Notes under the pieces: generated by a model
Database searches by the model: none
The model's input: only the letters and a program-made list of their open reading frames with translations
Told to the model about the DNA's origin: nothing
Made by a program: the position numbers and the translations under genes
In this document: positions 11,302-23,800 of the stretch, one piece after another
Layout of the letters: every line of letters begins with the position of its first letter
Position numbering within the stretch: the first letter of the stretch is position 1
NCBI RefSeq assembly: GCF_041734735.1
Contig: NC_134883.1
Span: 19,949,247-20,013,246, forward strand
Direction: 5' to 3'
From: Babylonia areolata
Lineage: Eukaryota; Mollusca; Gastropoda; Neogastropoda; Buccinidae
Length of the DNA stretch: 64,000 bases

Positions 11302-11944
11302 ATTAACAGACAGAAAACAGGTCCCTCGATATTTCACCCCCAAAACTCCTGTGGTGTGAAGCTCTGTGTGAAGAGCACAGCTGAACAAGTTTCACTCCTC
11401 TTCGGCCTTGACCTTAATACCTTAACCTTTAACTTTGTGGTTTCCACTTAACCTTGTGTCTGGCTTTTTTTTATATATTTCTTTTTATCAAATAAAACCA
11501 AAGAAATGATCTCTAAAATCTTGGGAGATTGGTGAAAATCAAGACAATAAATTCATCGGTTGCATGGTTCAAGGCTATAAAATAAACAACAAAAATGGTC
11601 GCGCACGTGGTTTCATCTCAGAACTTGTCGACAGCAACACTGACAACAGATGTCATTGGTTAAAATGTTTGAGTGCATTAGTTTATTATTTCATATCAAA
11701 TCAAATATTGAGGTTCAAAAATTCGTTGTTGTCTAGTTTATTCACAATAAAAGATATGTTTCGTTGTACTGGAAAAATCACAACGAACGTTTTTGGAAAT
11801 AAAAGAGATCGTGTTAACAGTTTCGGTTTCATGTTGGCGACATGGCTGGAGAGTATTTGACCAATCACAGTGACGTTCTTTTCTGGGTGAAAAGCTCGAC
11901 GACAAAGCGTACGAAATCGCTCACTGTGACAAACAACCGTCAGA
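11302..11944. promoter_or_regulatory. Head-to-head AMT/ING3 intergenic region, likely bidirectional promoter
   Basis: 643 bp separate the AMT start codon (11301, minus) and the ING3 start codon (11945, plus). No TE insertion, array or microsatellite is evident here, unlike almost every other 600-bp stretch. A CCAAT box (11861-11865) and a TGACGT CRE/ATF-like half site (11871-11876) lie 80 bases upstream of the ING3 ATG; no TATA box is convincing. Transcription starts are not determinable from sequence alone. Confidence 0.6.
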
Positions 11945-11972
11945 ATGTTGTATCTTGAAGATTACTTGGAAA
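11945..11972 (+). CDS. ING3: ING3 exon 1
   Basis: 28 coding bases encode MLYLEDYLE plus one base of the next codon, then donor GTATGT. The motif is the invariant ING3 N terminus, which fixes the start codon. Confidence 0.95.
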
Positions 11973-14783
11973 GTATGTTAATTCTTCACATAGCTATGGT
12001 TTTATATTGTTTTTATAACTCCTTTGAACATTACTACTGAGAATTTGAGTCAAGTTACGTGGTATTGGCAGACATGTCTCTTCTTCAATGCACCTTGCAA
12101 GTTGAATGAACTAACTTGCTTTCTGTTTTCGTTCCACAGTGATCGAAAATCTCCCAATGGAAATGAGGGAAAGGCTTACAGAAATGAGAGAAACAGACCT
12201 TCAAGTTCAAAGTGAGTTGCTTTACAGTAATTTCGTTATTCGTTATTTTCATTCTGTAGATTAATGTCGCAGAATGCAGCTGACTAGCGTTAGTAGCGAC
12301 ATAGGGGGAACTCAGCTGGCCTACTGCTGGTTGGTGGTCAGTCTTTTTGTGAACAGCATCTTGAAGCTGGCGGCCGATTCAGCGTGAACGACACTGTTGT
12401 CCAGGGTGTTCCATTCAACAGCAGTACGGTCAAGTTTTTGTACTGACCCGTTTTACAAATTACAGGGCTTGATAGTGAAGCACTTGTCGTTGTTTCCTTG
12501 TTTCTGATGTATGTGTTGATGACGTTACTAGCCAGGAGAGGAGCGGGCCTGTTATACCATACTGCGACAACTTGTGGAGCAGCTGCCTATGGGGCACCGT
12601 GTTGAAGGCCTTGGAAAAGTCAGACCGCTACATCCACTTGCTGACCATTGTCGTAGGAAGTCAGCAGGTCATGGGTTGTCATCAGCAGCTGGGTTTCACA
12701 GGAAAAAACAGAGCGAAAGCCATGGTTGAGAGGGGTAAGGATGCTGTGGGTTTCAAGATGATGGAGAATGTGGCGGCAAATGACGTGCTTCAAGATCTTA
12801 CATGGCACGGAGGTCAACGAGATAGGGTGGTAGTTCTCAGCTAGGTGGCGGTCACCTTTCTTAAAGGCATTAGAGATGGTGGTGGTGAGCCAGTCGCGGG
12901 GTAAAGTACCCATGTCCAGGGACCTCTGGTATATAAGGCTGAGGGTGGGGGCAATACTGTCAGCACAGGTCTGCAGCACTGTGTTTGGGATACCGTTGGG
13001 GCCCGGAGCCTTGTGGGGTTGGAGATCCCGAAGCAACTTGGCCACACCAGCTGTGGAGATCTTGATATGCTCTATAGGAGGGGCTGAAAGGGTAGTACTG
13101 GGGAGCTGGTTGTCGTCTTGAGTGGTAGACAGACTTGAACTGCCTGAGAAGGATCTTGGCTTTGGAGCGAGAGTCGCTGTGCAGATTGCCACCTTCACGA
13201 AGTGGGGAGACTCCAACGTTGTCCCTCTGTCTCACCTTCATAAAGCTCCAGAAAGGTTTGGTGTTGTTGCTGTCAAGGCCATCCTGAATTGTACGGTTGA
13301 CATGCCGCCATTCTGCCCACCAGGTTTCTTGTTTGCAGTGCTTCTGGAAACTTCGGTACTTGGTCCAGTTGTGGTCGCCTTGACACATTGGTACAGCTTC
13401 TTCTCGCGCCTGAGGAGTCTTACCAGCAATCCAAGGCCAGATTTTTGTCGCCTTTCTTGAAAGCACAGATCATGTTTGTTGTGCATCAATCCTGGGGAAG
13501 TTTGCATGTGTTTAGTGAGTTATGAAAAATGTCTCAACGCTGGTGTGATTGCTTGTTTTTTAGTGGTGCAATGCTGATGTTGTCCTGCCTTCAATTGTTT
13601 ATTTATCGCCAGAAGGGTTTGGTGTTGTTTGTTGGCCTTCATTGATGGTGGTGGTGGTGATGTAGTTCCACTCAGTTTTGCACAGTTGTCATCGGCATTC
13701 TTTCTGAGTGAATTTGTAGTTGGCCCAGTTGTTTGTCTTCTTGGCTTTCCTGTAGAGTGGTTTCTTCTTCTCTTCAGGAGCTTATTGATGTTCTGATTTA
13801 TTCAGGGGTATTCCTTCTAGTTCTACCTGGTGCTCATTTTGGTGGGTATGTGGGTGTCATCAGCTGGTGCCATGCCGTTCTTAAAGGTGGACCATAGAGA
13901 GTTTCTGTGTCTGCTCCTGACTCATGGAGTGATGCAACCTTCTGTGTTTTCTTCCTCAGGTCAGCATTCAGGTTCTCCCAACTGGCCTTTCCAAACTGGT
14001 AAAATTTTCCGCTTCTTCTGAGTCTAGTACTGAACATTTCGCTCAACTTGATGTTTCTAAGCCATAACTTGCAGCCGCAGACTTGATGTGTTTGATGGAG
14101 GCTTCTAGTTCTGCTCCTTTTTTCTCTAGGCTCAGACAATTGACTATCATTAAGGGAGATATGTCTTCTTTGGTAGGTCAAACACGATGAGCTCTGGCTT
14201 CTTGTGGGGACGTTCTGGTCTGGTTTCGTCTCTGGATGGGTGGAAGCTTGGGACGTCTGCCAAGGGCTGGGTGGTCCTGGGCTACTTGTCAACAGTTTCA
14301 GTTTGTTTCAGTTTCAGTAGCTCAAGGAGGCTTCACTGCGTTTGGACAAATCCATATACGTTACACCACATCTGCCAAGCAGATGCCTGACCAGCAGCGT
14401 AACCTAACGCGCTTAGTGAAGCCCTGAGAAAAAAAAAAGGTGAATAAATGAATAAATAATAGAAAAGCATAAATAAATAAATAATTACAGTATAAAAAAA
14501 AGGTAGTAGTAACAATAATAATAATAATAATAAATAAATAAATACGACAACAATGATGATAAATAAGCAAATAAATGTAAAACATGAAGACACACATTCA
14601 CACATACACCCACACATGCATAACAGATATGCACCAAACATGCAGTTTCACAGATAAGAAAGCACAGTCAAATACACATAAACGTACACGAGTCCCAACA
14701 CACACACACACCACACAATTACCCTACACCTCCTCTACCCCCTCCTCCACACACTCATTTCTAGGCTACATATCGCAGCTTCC

Positions 14784-14820
<37 letters not shown>

Positions 14821-17800
14821 ATGAACACTTACTTGTACAAGCACACACACATACGCCCATATCCCCCACCCCCAACCCCACACACATATATATACAAAGA
14901 TATATATATATACACACACCCGCACGTTCCAATATCCTGTTGCTCCCACAGTGTAGGCATGCATACACTCACATACCTCATCCTCTACCCTCCCCCCCCC
15001 CCCCCCCACCTCTCCCTCACACATACGCACGTGCACAGAACTCTCCTGACGCTTGTGTACACTTACCCTCACGCATGCACAAACGCACTCAAACACACAG
15101 ACCCATACTTGTCAACAAAGGGTTGAAGGTTGGAAAGAGAACTTCACTTGATGCTCTCATCTGACATGGGTTCATAGAAGCTTGGAAAGACCTCAAAGCT
15201 AAAAGTGAAGTTGTTAATGTTCATGCTGTCATACTTGCAGCAGAGCCATTGGACGTTTCTGTGTTGGGAGCAAGCTGTGGGCCTTGATATCCATTTTCAC
15301 TGAAATTCCAGACATGACCACAGACCAGTGGTACCAACTGCTACATTCATCACAGCAGACTGCTTCAGTGCTAGGTGCCCATAGGACAGGGTGTTCACAG
15401 AAGCCACAGGGGTAGATAGTGTGGGCTCTGGACCAGGGTTTGGGTGTACATCTGACAAGAGGACTGCCAGGACCACAGAGATTTGATACATTCACTGATT
15501 CAGTGGTTTGGGAGGAGAGAGAAGGATGTACTGAAGTAACGTAGGTTGTAGCATAAAAGGATAGAAGTGAGTCCTCTTCTTCTGTCTGGGTCTCCACCGG
15601 GGGGGTGGGGGGGGGACCTTGACAGTCTCTGTGTGGTGAGTAGAAACAGAAGTGTAAAGAGGGTTAGTTGGAGCTGCATTTTTCTGCCCTAACACAGGCT
15701 GGGCTTGTCAAGTGGTATATTGAGGTCGGTGCACAGGGTAGTAAAGCCTTCTCCATCCTATCACTAGTGGTTCTGAGAAAATAGCAACATGCACCTAGGT
15801 TGCTCAGCTGACTGGGATTTATTGGAGCCGTCAGCAACTTGAGTCAGACAGCCAACTTTGCTCAGTTCCACTTTGGCACAACATCCACACACTAGGTTTA
15901 AGTTCCGATTGTGTATTTGATCAGTACTGCTATATACACAAATAGCTTGGTCTTGTTGTTAATAAGTTCACTATACATATAAACTAGGTTTACAATAAGC
16001 TGTTTCAGGCAGGGTCAACCATCTTAGAGTACCATAACAATTCTGCATAACATACTTTGTTGTTCCAGACATACAGAGGAGTTCTGTCAGTACTTCTATA
16101 GCAGCGAAAGGCTGTCTTTTTCATAAACACTTCAACTAGAAATTAGTTCACGTAAGTGCATTTTTTGTTGGTCATGTTATGTTGCCATGGGTTCTTTTTC
16201 AATGTGCCAAGTGTGTGTGCACACTGGCCCTTGGTTTATCATTTCACGATTTTCCAGTCAAACTCGAGACCGGAATTCGAACCCAGACACTCACGGACAC
16301 TGTATTAACAGATAACCATCTTAACCATTCTGTCACCTTCCTCCTTGAATGTAAAGTCATAAGCTTGTGGCACTGTCTTGGAACAGTATGATACCTGGCT
16401 ACTGGAGATTTGGTTACAGGCATTTATGGTCATTAAGCCATGTATGTTTAGCTTTGTATCGACTGGTCATTCAGCCATGTACATTTATCTTTGTGTAGAC
16501 TGGTCATTCAGCCATGTACATTATGTCAATCATCTGCTATAAAGATTTTCCGACAGTGGGTGTTCAAAGTTGTCCACAGGTGTGAAGAAATGGCATCACA
16601 TGTTGTTCTCAACTGTATTCCTTTGATCTTTTTTATTTTTGTGTGTTTTGCAATCAACGTTCACATACAAAAAATATAACAAGTCAGATTAAAGGATTGT
16701 TTATCCATTGAAATAGATTTTATTGAGAAATGCATGGCAGGCTATACAACATGATCACAAACATTGATGAAATTAGGTTACACCAGCTGTTGTGTAACCA
16801 GCAAATAAGGGCTGGTCACATTGCCTGACATTGATGAAATTAGGTCGCACAGGAAATTTGAGCAACTCACTCACAGGTGTATGTGATGTAGACATTAGCG
16901 TATGTCATTTAGCATCAGTTTATGGTACTTATAGATGTTTTGTCAAGTGCATTATTATCATATATACTGCATCATTTTGGGTTCTTTCAGATACTCTGGA
17001 CAGTTTGGATGAACATGTGATGGCCTTCTTTAAAAAGTGTACACAACCAAATGTGAAGCAGGAATGGAAAGATGAACAGTTCAAAAAGATAAAAGAGGTA
17101 AGTTGTGCTCAATCGATATCAATAAAATCTGTTTTTGCAGTATAGGTATAATATACTGAATACAAAACATGAATCATTTAAGCTTGCCAAAACAAAACAT
17201 CAGATTTGTTATTCCCATACCAGGGTTTAGGTTTTGTGTGGGTCAGCAGTCATTGACGCATGCATTTTTAAATCGACCTATCAATGTGGCAGGCAGTTGG
17301 TCACTTGAATTTTCAGTTTTTTGTAAAATCGGTAATGCTGGAAGTGCTTTTGTTGATTTCTCCTTTTCTCCTACAAAAAACAGTCATGGAAAACTCAGGG
17401 GGGGTGGGGGGGGATGGAGGGGGGGGAGGTATGGAATGGTTACTGTTGTTCATCTGCAGTTTGTCATCAAGCAAAGGAACATTATGAAAAAAAATTAAAG
17501 AAAAATAAAGAACTTGTATTAAGCCAGGAAACAAAATGAGGTATTTTACACTAAGGCTTTGTCACCTGCGTAATGGAAACTGCTGCAGAATACAGTGCCA
17601 GTTTAGCTTTTAACTTAAGATTAGGTATCATATGATTTTGAATTTGTTATGTGTGCATAATTTTCTGTTGCAGGAATATCAGAAAGCTGTGAATAATGCA
17701 GATGAAAAGGTTCAACTGGCAAACCACGTCCATGATTTAGTGAGTGACATTGTATCTGATTTCCATGCACCTGGTCTCTCTCATCCCTTCATGTTCTGCT

Positions 17801-20800
17801 CTCCTACACTTTACTGTGCCTTCACTTTCCCTGGTCTTTCTGTCTCACCACTTCGGGTTCTGCTCTTTTACACTTGACTGTGCCTTCACTTTCCCTGGTC
17901 TCTCTCACCACTTCATGTTCTGCTCTCCTACACTTGACTGTGCCTTCACTTTCCCTGGTCTCTCTCACCACTTCAGGTTCTACTCTCCTACACTTGACTG
18001 TGCCTTCACTTTCCCTGGTCTCTCTCACCACTTCATGTTCTGCTCTCCTACACTTGACTGTGCCTTCACTATTCCTGGTCTCTCTGTCTCACCACTTCAT
18101 GTTCTGCTCTCCTACACTTTACTGTGCCTTCACTTTTCCTGGTCTCTCTGTCTCACCACTTCACGTTCTGCTCTCCTACACTAGACTGTGCCCGGTTGAC
18201 TGACAGGGACAGACTGTGTGAACACCATTACCTACTCAGCTACTGTAATTGTAACTGTAAGCCTAGTTGACTGACAGGGACAGACTGTGTGAACACCATT
18301 AGCTCCTGTAACTGTAACTGAGCCCAGTTGACAGACAGGGACAGACTGAAAACCATTAGCTCCTGTAACTGTAACTGAGCCCAGTTGACTGACAGGGACA
18401 GACTGTGAACACCATTACCTCCTGTAACTGTAACTGTAAGCCCAGTTGACTGACAGGGACAGACTGTGTGAACACCATTACCTCCTGTAACTTAACTGTG
18501 ATCCCTGTTGACTAACAGGGACAGACTATGTGTGAGCACCATTAGCTCCTGTAACTGTAAGCCCAGTTGACTGACAGGGACAAACTGTGAACACATTAGC
18601 TCCTGTAACTGTAAGCTCAGTTGACTGACAGGGACAAACTGTGTGTGAGCACCGATCAGGATGCCAGGCTGTGCCTCAGCACTTTGTCAGCTGCCAAAGA
18701 ATGCTTTGGTGTGGAGTGAAGACTGCTGGTTTGGATTCGCCTTGCATTCAGTTTTCATCATACCAACCCATCATGGCCCACCAATCCAGCATTGACTTCT
18801 TTCTGTAAAGGGGAGGATTTTTCATGGCACCCCCTTGACCTTCGCTCTTACTGCTCTCCATCATGCAGACTGGCCTCCTCCCCCTGTGTAGTGCCTGGAG
18901 GACTGTCAGCAGTCTGTTCTCACAGGGTTGTCTGTTCATGAGGTAAACTGCTGGTATGCATCCAGTCCTTGAGCAGTGTGGTACAGGATAGCCCCACTGC
19001 CCATAGCATCCACATGTTCCAGGTTCAAACCTTTAAATGTCTCCTTCATGAAAAGGGTCATTGATATGTCATGTATGGTCAGGTGGACAATAGGTGAATT
19101 TGAATTATCATGCATTTTATTATGTGTGTGATGGTGTCAGGTGGACAGGTATGTGTGTGATGGTGTCAGGTGGACAGGTTTGTGTGTGGTGTCAGGTGGA
19201 CAGGCATATGTGTGATGGTGTCAGGTGGACAGGTATGTGTGTGATGGTGTCAGGTGGACAGGTATATATGTGGTGATGTCAGTTGGACATATATATGTGT
19301 GATGGTATCAGGTGGACAGGTATGTGTAATGGTGTCAGGTGGACAGATGTATATGTGAGGTGGACAGGTATGTGTGAGGATGTCAGGTGGACAGTTTTGT
19401 GTGATGGTGTCAGGTGGACAGATATATGTGTGTGATGTCAGTTGGACAGGTATATGTGCGTGATGCCAGGTGGACATGTGTCTGTGTGTGTTGGTGGCAG
19501 GTGGACAGGTATGCCAGGAGACTGGATCAGGAGCTGGCCAAGTTCAAGATGGAGCTGGAGGCTGACAATGCTGGCATCACTGAGATGTTGGAGAAAAGTA
19601 AGACTCTGTATGTTGTTGTGTGTTGCCATGCCTTGTTTGTGTGTAATACTGTTAAATGCTGCTGTATATGTTGCCATGCCTTGTTTGTGTGTAATACTCA
19701 AGCGTGAGATTTTTCTGACTATAGTCGGATTTCTGACTGAAAATTGGCTCCAGATCCCATTTTTGAGATTCGCGTAAATCCGTTGAGAAAATTGGGGGGA
19801 GGTGGGGTGGGGTGGGGGTTCCGTTCTGTCCTTCCAGACTTTGTCGAACACCTTCTCCATGTCAATCCAGACAGCAAGCGTGTTCTTTTCTTGGAATGCA
19901 TACTCAATGCTTTGAGGAGTCAATATTTCTAATTACAACAGTTGTCTGTATCGTAACCAGTTGAGTGCCAAATAATTTTGTAAAAATGTGCTCTACCCTT
20001 GCCAGGGAATTTTCAGGATTTGTGGTGATAAATTTAAAAGAATTCTAGTTAAAAAAAATTATGGGAGATACAGAAAGTAAGTAAACATTTTTGTGAAGGA
20101 AAATGAATGTAAATTCTGCATCTGGACTTGTTTTCCCAGTTAGGTTGTTCCCAGTTGGGTTGATTGTAGATAAATGTTCAGTCATTTAAAGTCAAGATAA
20201 TAATTTTTGTGCAACCAAAAGTCTATTTCCACCTGTACATAATGACATCCATAAAGAAAAAAAACAAAATGCAGCTAGAAATAGCATGCCTGTTGTCAGA
20301 TTATACCTGTAGAAGAATTGAAAACAGGTTATAACAGCAAATGTTTATAAAAACAAATCACAGTTCGTGCAGACATGAAAGTACCACTGTCCGAACAATG
20401 ACAAAGGTGGGTATAGTCAATGTAAAAGGTCAATTATGGTCTCGGAAACTGAGCTGGCAAGCTTTTTGACAGCCAAGAGCTTTCGCAAGTGAGGGTGAAG
20501 TTCTTTAATGACATTTGCTCCCTTCAGGTTGCACGTGGGCCGATTAAAGTGTCTCTTGTGCATTCGGCTTGCCACCTCTTCAAACAAGTCAACCATCTGA
20601 TTCAGTGGAAAAAAAGCATTGAAAATAAAAAGCATGTGTTTCATGTTCAGTGCAGTTTCAACCCTGCATTTCATGAAAATCGTGTAGCATTGGAGGTTGT
20701 CAATTTTCTGCAGTCTGCATTGAAATGTGAGTAGGTTGGCATCCAACTGTCATGCCCCCTTGATGACCTTTGGCTGGCATTCGACCTATCGTCTTACAAC

Positions 20801-23800
20801 ACTTACTGCACGTATTCTGTCAGTCACAGCCACTTGTTCAAAAACGCTGTCTGATTGGATAGATGAACTGAATTTCCATTATATGGGCTGTCAGTTCCAT
20901 CACTGTTGTTGTCAATCACCTTCGTGTTCAAACCAATCATCAGACAAGAGAGATCCTTCTCCATCGCTATGGCTGCCCATAATCACAAGTACAGCTTTGA
21001 GAATTGTGCAAATCCACTGACCTTTGACTACCTCCTTTGCCAGACACATTTTTCAGTGCCTTTTTTTTTTTTTTTTTTTTTTAACTCCCTTTTCTACATG
21101 CGTATCTCGTGGTCAGTTAGCAAATCATTATCAAGTAGAAGGGCTCTTCTACCTTATGTATCTTCATTTAAATAGTATTTTTATTGTCCAGACACATCAA
21201 AGTAACCGTCCAGAGTCTGTTTATGTGAATTGAACCAAACTCCAATGAAGGAAAAATCGGAACATATGCAGGATGTTGTGGATGCTTATAGGCACTATGG
21301 CAACACTTTTTTTTTTTTAGGACGTCAGCTGATGTCTTAGGCACTCAACTGGTTAAACTGATGTCCGATGTGGGGACAGTACTTCCTGGCTTAGGGGGAA
21401 CAGTCATACTTATGCATGGAACATATGGTTTGACAAACATTTTTCAGATGGTGAGCAGTGAGTGGGATTTGTGTAGGTTGATGCTGTAATTGACATATTT
21501 ATGCACTAATTGTGTTGATTTTTAAAGTCACTCTGATTTGACTGCAGGATCACTGGAGCTAGACAAACCACCAGCACCTCAACAACCCCAACGAGCTGAA
21601 AGTAAGTTTCACATTTGATTATTCCACGCATCAATATTTTTAGTCATGTTTTACAATCCACAGCCATTTGTCAAATTACCCTCCTGTGATAGGTAATGTC
21701 ACATGTCAAATTGACATATTGGCAAATTATCCTCCTATAATAGGTAATGTCGTATCAGATTGACATGTTGTTGGCATTTGTCTCGGGAGACAGTGGAACT
21801 CTGCGCCTAGTTAGGAGTTGCAGCACCTGCTGTGGCTGTATACGCCAATTCTGGATCGGCTGGGTCTGTTGCAGCTGTCACAGGTGAATATCATACCTGG
21901 CTCAGAGGATATGGATTCTGTCCTCTTCTGTCTGCGCTCTCTTTCCTCTTCCCAGTGCTGTTCTCTCTTCTCCTCGCTCCTCTGGACACATGCCTTCATG
22001 GTCCTCCAGCTGTTACGATCTTTAGCCACTATCTCCCAACCTGCTGGGTCGATGTCGCCTGCCCTCATGTCTCGTTTGCAGACATCCCTGTGGCATAGGA
22101 CAGGTCTTCCTGCAGGTCTGGAACCAGTGGCGAGCTCACCATAAAGGATGTTCTTAGGGATTCGCCCATTATCCATTTGCCTGATGTGGCTGAGCCACCA
22201 CAGATGGTGCCAGGTCAGAAGAGCAAGCATGCTGTGGATACCTGCCTGGTCAAGGACTTTCTTGTTTGGTACACGGTCTTGCCACGTGATGCCCAGAATT
22301 CTCCTGAGGTTGCGCAGGTGAAAGGATTTGCATTCTGGGTGAGAGTAGAGGGTCCATGTCTCGCAACCACAGAGCAGAGTGCTGAGCACACAGGCTTGGT
22401 ACACCTGCATCTTGGTGTTGATGGTCAGCATGGATTGTCCCAAACCCTCTTTGCCAGGTGGGCCATGGCTGTAGATGCTTTGCCAATTGCTTGTTGGGTT
22501 TGGCATCCAGGGACAGGCTATTGGAGATGGTGGAGCTGAGGTAAATGAAGTCCTTGACGACCTTGAGTGTGAAGTCACCAGTGGAGATGCTTGGGGTGCT
22601 GCTCACGTCATGATGTTAGTCTTCTTTAGGCTGATAGTCAAGCCAGACTCTCTGCATGCTCGGGCGAAGCGGTTGATGAGACACTGGAGTGCCTGTAGAG
22701 CTTGTCAGAGCTGCGTCTGTGAAAAGCATCTCGCGTATGAGAACCTGTCACACTTTGGTTTTAGCGCGAAGGCAGGCCAGATTGAAGAGACTGCCATTGC
22801 TTCTGGTGTGGAGATGCACTCTGTCCTCCGACTGGCTGAAGGCATAGTACAGCAGCGAGAAGAAAATACCGAAGTGTTGGGACCAGCACACAGCCTTGCT
22901 TCACTCCACTCTTGATTGGGGTTGGGTCAGAGGAAGATCCGTTGTGCTGAACGATGCCCTGCATGTCTTCATGAAAAAACGTGATCATCCAAACTTCTGT
23001 AGCAATGTGAAGAGGCCTTTTCTGCTGCCCAGGTTGAAGGCCTTGGTCAGGTCGATGCATGCGACGTACAGTAGCCGTCTCTGCTCCTGGCATTTCTCCT
23101 GTAGCTGTCACAAGGAGAAGACCATGTTGATTGTTGATTTTCCAGCTCACACACTGTGCCTTAGGTATACGTTTTCAGCAAGTAACTGCAGTCTGCTCAG
23201 GGCTACACAGGCAAAGGCTTTCCCAGCAATACCGAGGAGGGAGATTCCATGGTAGTTGTTGCATTCGCTGCGACCCTTTTTCTTGTACAGAGTGATGATG
23301 TTGGCGTCTCGCATCTCCTGGAGCACAGTCTCTTCATCCCAGCACTGCAGTAGGAAATAGTGCAGGTGGTGGAGTAGTACAATCTTTTTTTCCAGCCTTG
23401 ATGACTTCAGGCAGGATGGCATCTTTTCCTGGAGCTTTGCCACAGGCAAGGGATTAGATGGCTTTGCGGAGTTCCTCTTCAGAGGATAGGATGTCATATT
23501 CTTCCATGACATGGAGGTTAGCTTATGACTCATAACTGCTGCTGCCCATGTTGTTTCTGTCACTGGGGACAGCGGCACTGAAGTGACCTCTCCAGGGCAT
23601 GAGCCTGGGCGAAGTTTATGGAGATTCTGTTGTGCCCAGTCGTCAGAATCCCCATTACAGAGAGGCGGACTGGACTCTCTTTGAGACCCTCACAGATACA
23701 TACACAAAGCCAATCAACATCAGGCAGAAGGACTCAAACAAGATGGTTCAAGACTTCACAAAGGCCGTCTTGAAAGCTGCTAGAGAATCCATCCCAAGAG

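Noticed and set aside
11564-11860. 98-aa ORF in the AMT/ING3 intergenic region
   Set aside because: No motif, ordinary composition and placement upstream of the ING3 start; more likely promoter or 5' UTR sequence.
14584-15126. 180-aa His/Thr-rich ORF
   Set aside because: Translation of CA microsatellites in the dispersed composite repeat.
15229-15597. PHD-like finger ORF as a second chromatin reader or an ING3 paralogue
   Set aside because: Spacing and context fit the N-terminal finger of LINE proteins, antisense in an ING3 intron.
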